Part shown: piece by piece, positions 60,511 to 64,000 of the stretch
Layout: each line of letters starts with the position of its first letter
How positions within the stretch are numbered: the stretch's first letter is position 1
NCBI GenBank assembly: GCA_032622095.1
Contig: CP136063.1
Span: 24,864,987-24,928,986 of the forward strand
Length of the DNA stretch: 64,000 nucleotides
DNA from: Siphonodentalium dalli
Taxonomy: Eukaryota; Mollusca; Scaphopoda; Gadilida; Siphonodentaliidae
Direction: 5' to 3'
Notes under the pieces: generated by a model
Database searches by the model: none
The model's input: only the letters and a program-made list of their open reading frames with translations
What the model was told of the DNA's origin: nothing
Program-made: the position numbers and the translations under genes

Positions 60511-61210
60511 TCTCTGTTGAATCACTCATTGGCCAACAACTCACGGACAACGTATGTCAGAGCAGGCAACTATTTAGTCAATTTTGCGACCAGTTTGAGT
60601 TAACGATACAGCTACCAATAGATCAAGCCACATTGCTATACTTTATGGCACACCTCGTTAACAGAAAATACAGCCCCAGCACCATTACCACTTCTATTTC
60701 TGCCTTGTCCTCCTTGCACAAAATTAGAGGGTTGCCGGACCCATCTACCATCTTCTTGGTCAAGAAAATATTAGCAGCAGCTCACCGTATTAATCCATCG
60801 AAGGAAGTCAGACTCCCAATCACTAAGTTGTTGCTTTCGCGACTGACTGCGGCATTAATTTTTAAAGGAACACTGTTTGGATGATGCATACCTCAAAGTA
60901 TTGTTCAAATGTTTATTCACGTTTGCTTTTTTTTGCTTTCGCTCGGATAGGCGAGCTGTGTACCTTGGGTCCCACTGAATCAGGTAGAGTAATCCAAGTT
61001 GAGGACTTGGAAATGGGCCCTACATCAGTCATAGTAATATTCAGATACTTCAAGCATAATTCGAATAACACTCCACATTATATAAAATTGAGAAGACAGG
61101 AAAGTAAAGCAATCTGTCCGATATTTAATCTGCAATCATACCTCCAACATCGACCAAAAATTCAAGGTCCCCTCTTTATTGGGGTTACATGGAATGATGT
61201 GGTGACAAGA
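60511..61210 (+). pseudogene. DIRS tyrosine recombinase N-part, copy B
   Basis: Matches 11331-12031. One base fewer in a C run (about 60741) keeps an 83-codon frame (60633-60884) open across YFMAHL to PSKEVRLPI, which is broken in copy A, so copy B is closer to the ancestral reading here. It ends at the same X junction; AFARIGEL is present. Confidence 0.85.
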
Positions 61211-64000
61211 CATGAGGGAAACTCTACATTAAACACCGACCCCAGATCTGGGGTCCTAAATATAGTAGTGGGATTTTCCAGATTCCGCTGTGGCTGTGAT
61301 TTGTTATGAAAAATAGTTCCTCTAATGTTGGTAAATCTCGTTTATTCCACGTACCATTGTGAACGTTTTCGTGTTAATAAACTAGCATAATGTTGCATTT
61401 TGCAGCATATTTCTCTACCCTTGCATTGGAGACTGAAGTCAGCCCAAACAAAAATCTGTCGGCCCTGTTCTTTGATCTCCGCGGCATCTTTGGTTGGTCC
61501 CCGGCCAGTGAAGAACAACATACCAGGCTACTCGTTTTATACTTCATTAAAATGTTTTTCTTGAATTTACGTAGCGCGTTCGGACATGTCATTCTGGTGT
61601 TAATAGCATGCATATTGGCGTTTCAATTTTTTAAATCGGACAATAATTACTTATGTTTGTCTTTATTTAATATTTCTGAGTCTCCTTGCTTACGTAAACC
61701 TAAATAAACGTGTTCCGATATATTAAAGAATAAACGAAAACGGCTCATTCGAACCTAACTAAAATGATGTATTCTAATTTGAAAGAACGGCGTAACTAAT
61801 ATTATGCATTCGTAATTTGATAGTGAGTATGGAGTTTAGAGTGATAATATATGTACATTACAATATGTGCATAGCGGTTACACAAAACTCCGATACTGGC
61901 ACATCAATAAACTTAATATACGCGTACAGTCGTAATAATAGTATCCTCATATTCTTAATAAACGCTCTTTATTCATATCGTAACAGGGGTAAACTAGTAA
62001 TAAGCGACCTTTATTGTTTCCTGTTAGAAAAAACAAACGGGAACTGATTTCGGTCTATGATTGGAACTTGAATAAGGCCTTCGGTTGTACATTGATGTCG
62101 GTAAATAAAACTATTTGACGCATTTGTCGACCTATCTAGTTTTGTTAGCACCAGACGTTAGGACCGACGTGTAATTAAATCGAGCATTTTTGGTTTTAAA
62201 TTGCCATATGGCTTCTTGTTTATGTTTGTACACGAACTGATTGTTACAATTTATTATTGTCTTTCGATAAATCGATATATATATATATATATCGATAAAT
62301 CGATATATATATTTACGTTCGTTCTAGTTCTTTTAAAATGTTTCACACCTGAATATACGGACATAGCTTATTCGAGCTTCCAAATTGTGTGTACATAATT
62401 TGGAATGTGGTATAAGATATGTCGAAATAATCCTATACAGGCTTCATATGCCATCAAAATTACTTGTCATGGTCACAGGCAATTTCCAGCTGCTTAAATG
62501 TTTTTCACTCAGAATTTAAGCAAACGCACTTTATTGCAACCATACGCTGTTGTTTGTTCGAGACACATATACATCGTGTTCAAAGTTGCATTTTGTATAA
62601 CTTACATTCGCATTTCTGAGACTTTTTACGCCCACAGAAAGGTAGTTCAGGTATTTATCGACATATTTCGACACCGCTAAATATTCAAAAGTAAATATTA
62701 TTGGGTGCATTTTGGAGCACAAACCGCCATGAAAATGATATGGTTTCTTCTGAACATTAGGTATATTATGTTAATTGAGCACTGAGTAAGTAGCTATTAC
62801 ATCATAACACGGGTCGCCGGCAGTATACTGTAAGAAGCATTCTATATACTACCATATATCAAGCACAATAAACATTTACAGCGCCGACAATAACATACGG
62901 CCGGTGTGAATATGTATGTTGGGTCGGGAAGTCGGGTGATGACACAAAAATGCACATAGTTCGTATGCAACAACTTATTTTCACAAAAATTTCAACATGT
63001 CAAAATATAAGGAGCATGACTTTTATTAACAGTACATTTATGGATATGAAATTCGCTTTCTTTAATCTTTTGTATCTAATTAATTCCAAGAATAACGATG
63101 CATCGAAATATTTAAAATTGACACAAGATGATCGATGTAATCGACAAAAAGGTACTGTTCCAGGAAAATAAAATTATTTTACAATTTCCAATTGATTTTC
63201 CTCGTACATTCTGCGTTTTACATACGCCATGATTAACGTATTTGTTCGGTTGATCTATGAGTCTATAGATCGATTAGTAGACTAATTAATATACTGTATA
63301 ATTCCCCACCATCTTGCCACCAATCGACTAGAATCATGTTTTCACAATATGTAAATGACATACCGGTACATATAGTTCTGTCGTAAGGGCGTATTACTAT
63401 GACGCAAGTCACGACTGTATGCAGGTGCCGATGTCATTAACAGTACACTATCGATACACAGACGAGAGTAATCAACAGTCTAGTGTATTAGTATTGTTAC
63501 ACCATGCAGTACACCAGACTGCTGTGAGTAATCTGGCTTGTGTATCGGTTGTGTACCATCAACAGTGTACATGGAATATACTAGTTAATAAATAACTGAC
63601 AATAAACGAAGGCCTATTATAATTACGCAAATTTAAATGGTATTACAGTGTGTTGCTTTCGACATATTTGTCGTTCTCTCTATATTAGCGCTACAATGCT
63701 ACATAGATCTCAATAATGACATCCATTTTGTTTTTATTTTCGTTAATGACATAAATAGCATTACTGAAAAACAAATTTAATTGAGTTCAACGATTGTATC
63801 TCACCCACTATTAATTTATATGAACATACCCAAACGCATCTCTGCATGGGGAAACATGCATGTTCCATCAGAAATCTTGTCCCGATCGGTCACTATACCC
63901 CAATACACCCTCCCCGTTAAAGGTACGAGAGGCATTGGCGGTGGGTATGCTGTTACAATATTCATCTCCGTCAAAAACCGTCATAACAGAAGGAAAAGTA
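61211..64000 (+). mobile_element. Element X, copy B, truncated by window
   Basis: Counterpart of 12032-14849. It includes block b (61306-61634), the first unit of the internal duplication (62434-62743, with the 23-bp deletion near 62545), the palindromic TCGATAAATCGA microsatellite, and the hairpin at 63434-63571. Confidence 0.6.
63434..63571. repeat. Imperfect inverted repeat, copy B
   Basis: Counterpart of 14283-14420, no difference noticed in the arms. Confidence 0.6.

Larger units (their letters stand above)
58238..61210 (+). mobile_element. DIRS-type retrotransposon, copy B
   Basis: Same gag-like, RT, RNase H and recombinase N-half as copy A, interrupted at the same base by element X. 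The C-terminal recombinase piece would lie beyond the window. Confidence 0.88.
49136..64000 (+). repeat. Large duplication, copy B
   Basis: Second copy of bases 1-14849, same orientation, truncated by the window end. It carries all the same mobile elements and the same frameshifts in the retrotransposon remains, so it duplicated after those genes had decayed. Copy-specific changes include 47 bp more sequence after the C tract at 52166, a 23-bp deletion near 62545, and single-base indels at about 59680 and 59850. It could be a true tandem duplication or an unmerged haplotype. Confidence 0.97.

Noticed and set aside
1..64000. CRISPR arrays, bacterial operons, tRNA or rRNA genes
   Set aside because: The composition, repeats and DIRS element are eukaryotic. 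The tandem arrays have no unique spacers of constant length, and I found no cloverleaf or rRNA-like sequence by eye.

Overview
This is a eukaryotic, AT-rich, repeat-dominated window with no host gene that I can recognise. Several repeats carry the phrase 'ATAACTC' followed by runs of GGACGGACGGAC and a closing short hairpin such as TATACCCCC...GGGGGTATAA. From memory these are typical of mollusc, especially bivalve, dispersed repeats, so I infer a mollusc. The species cannot be named from the sequence alone.

The dominant large-scale feature is a near-identical direct duplication. Bases 1-14849 recur at 49136-64000 in the same orientation, a repeat period of about 49.14-49.15 kb. By eye I find only about 25 substitutions and roughly a dozen indels in 14.85 kb. 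Both copies run off a window edge, so neither outer boundary is visible. It is either a recent tandem segmental duplication or two haplotypes left in one assembly; the window cannot decide.

Inside the duplicated block, in order: a 1.06-kb inverted-repeat element with a 6-bp target duplication (433-1493); a degenerate ~25-bp minisatellite; a 129-bp mariner-like MITE; fragments of an unnamed inverted-repeat element, here called X (5.35-8.01 kb); and a dead DIRS-type tyrosine-recombinase retrotransposon (about 9.1-12.03 kb: gag-like ORF, reverse transcriptase, RNase H, recombinase N-half). The recombinase is cut at 12031 by a ~5.0-kb copy of X (12032-17028). Its C-terminal half, with the catalytic His and Tyr, reappears at 17030-17224. 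Copy B ends inside its X element.

The single-copy middle (about 17-49 kb) is a patchwork of fold-back and MITE-like elements: two kilobase-scale direct duplications (20.2/21.3 kb, 24.4/28.6 kb), a triple 221-bp palindrome array (30.5-31.2 kb), a ~1.6-kb inverted-arm element (31.4-33.0 kb), a 2.06-kb fold-back built from CTTAAG-centred palindromes (33.3-35.4 kb), a 292-bp almost perfect palindrome (35.75-36.05 kb), a 519-bp higher-order tandem repeat (36.4-37.5 kb), a 1,990-bp element with 8-bp target duplications (37977-39966), a 142-bp TTAA-flanked MITE, a 151-bp hAT-like MITE with 8-bp target duplications, and two related inverted-arm elements at 45-49 kb.

Nothing here works as a gene pathway. 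The only recognisable protein-coding remains are from the DIRS element, and they are broken. The most informative content is element structure: target duplications, one empty insertion site, nested insertion and palindromic architectures.
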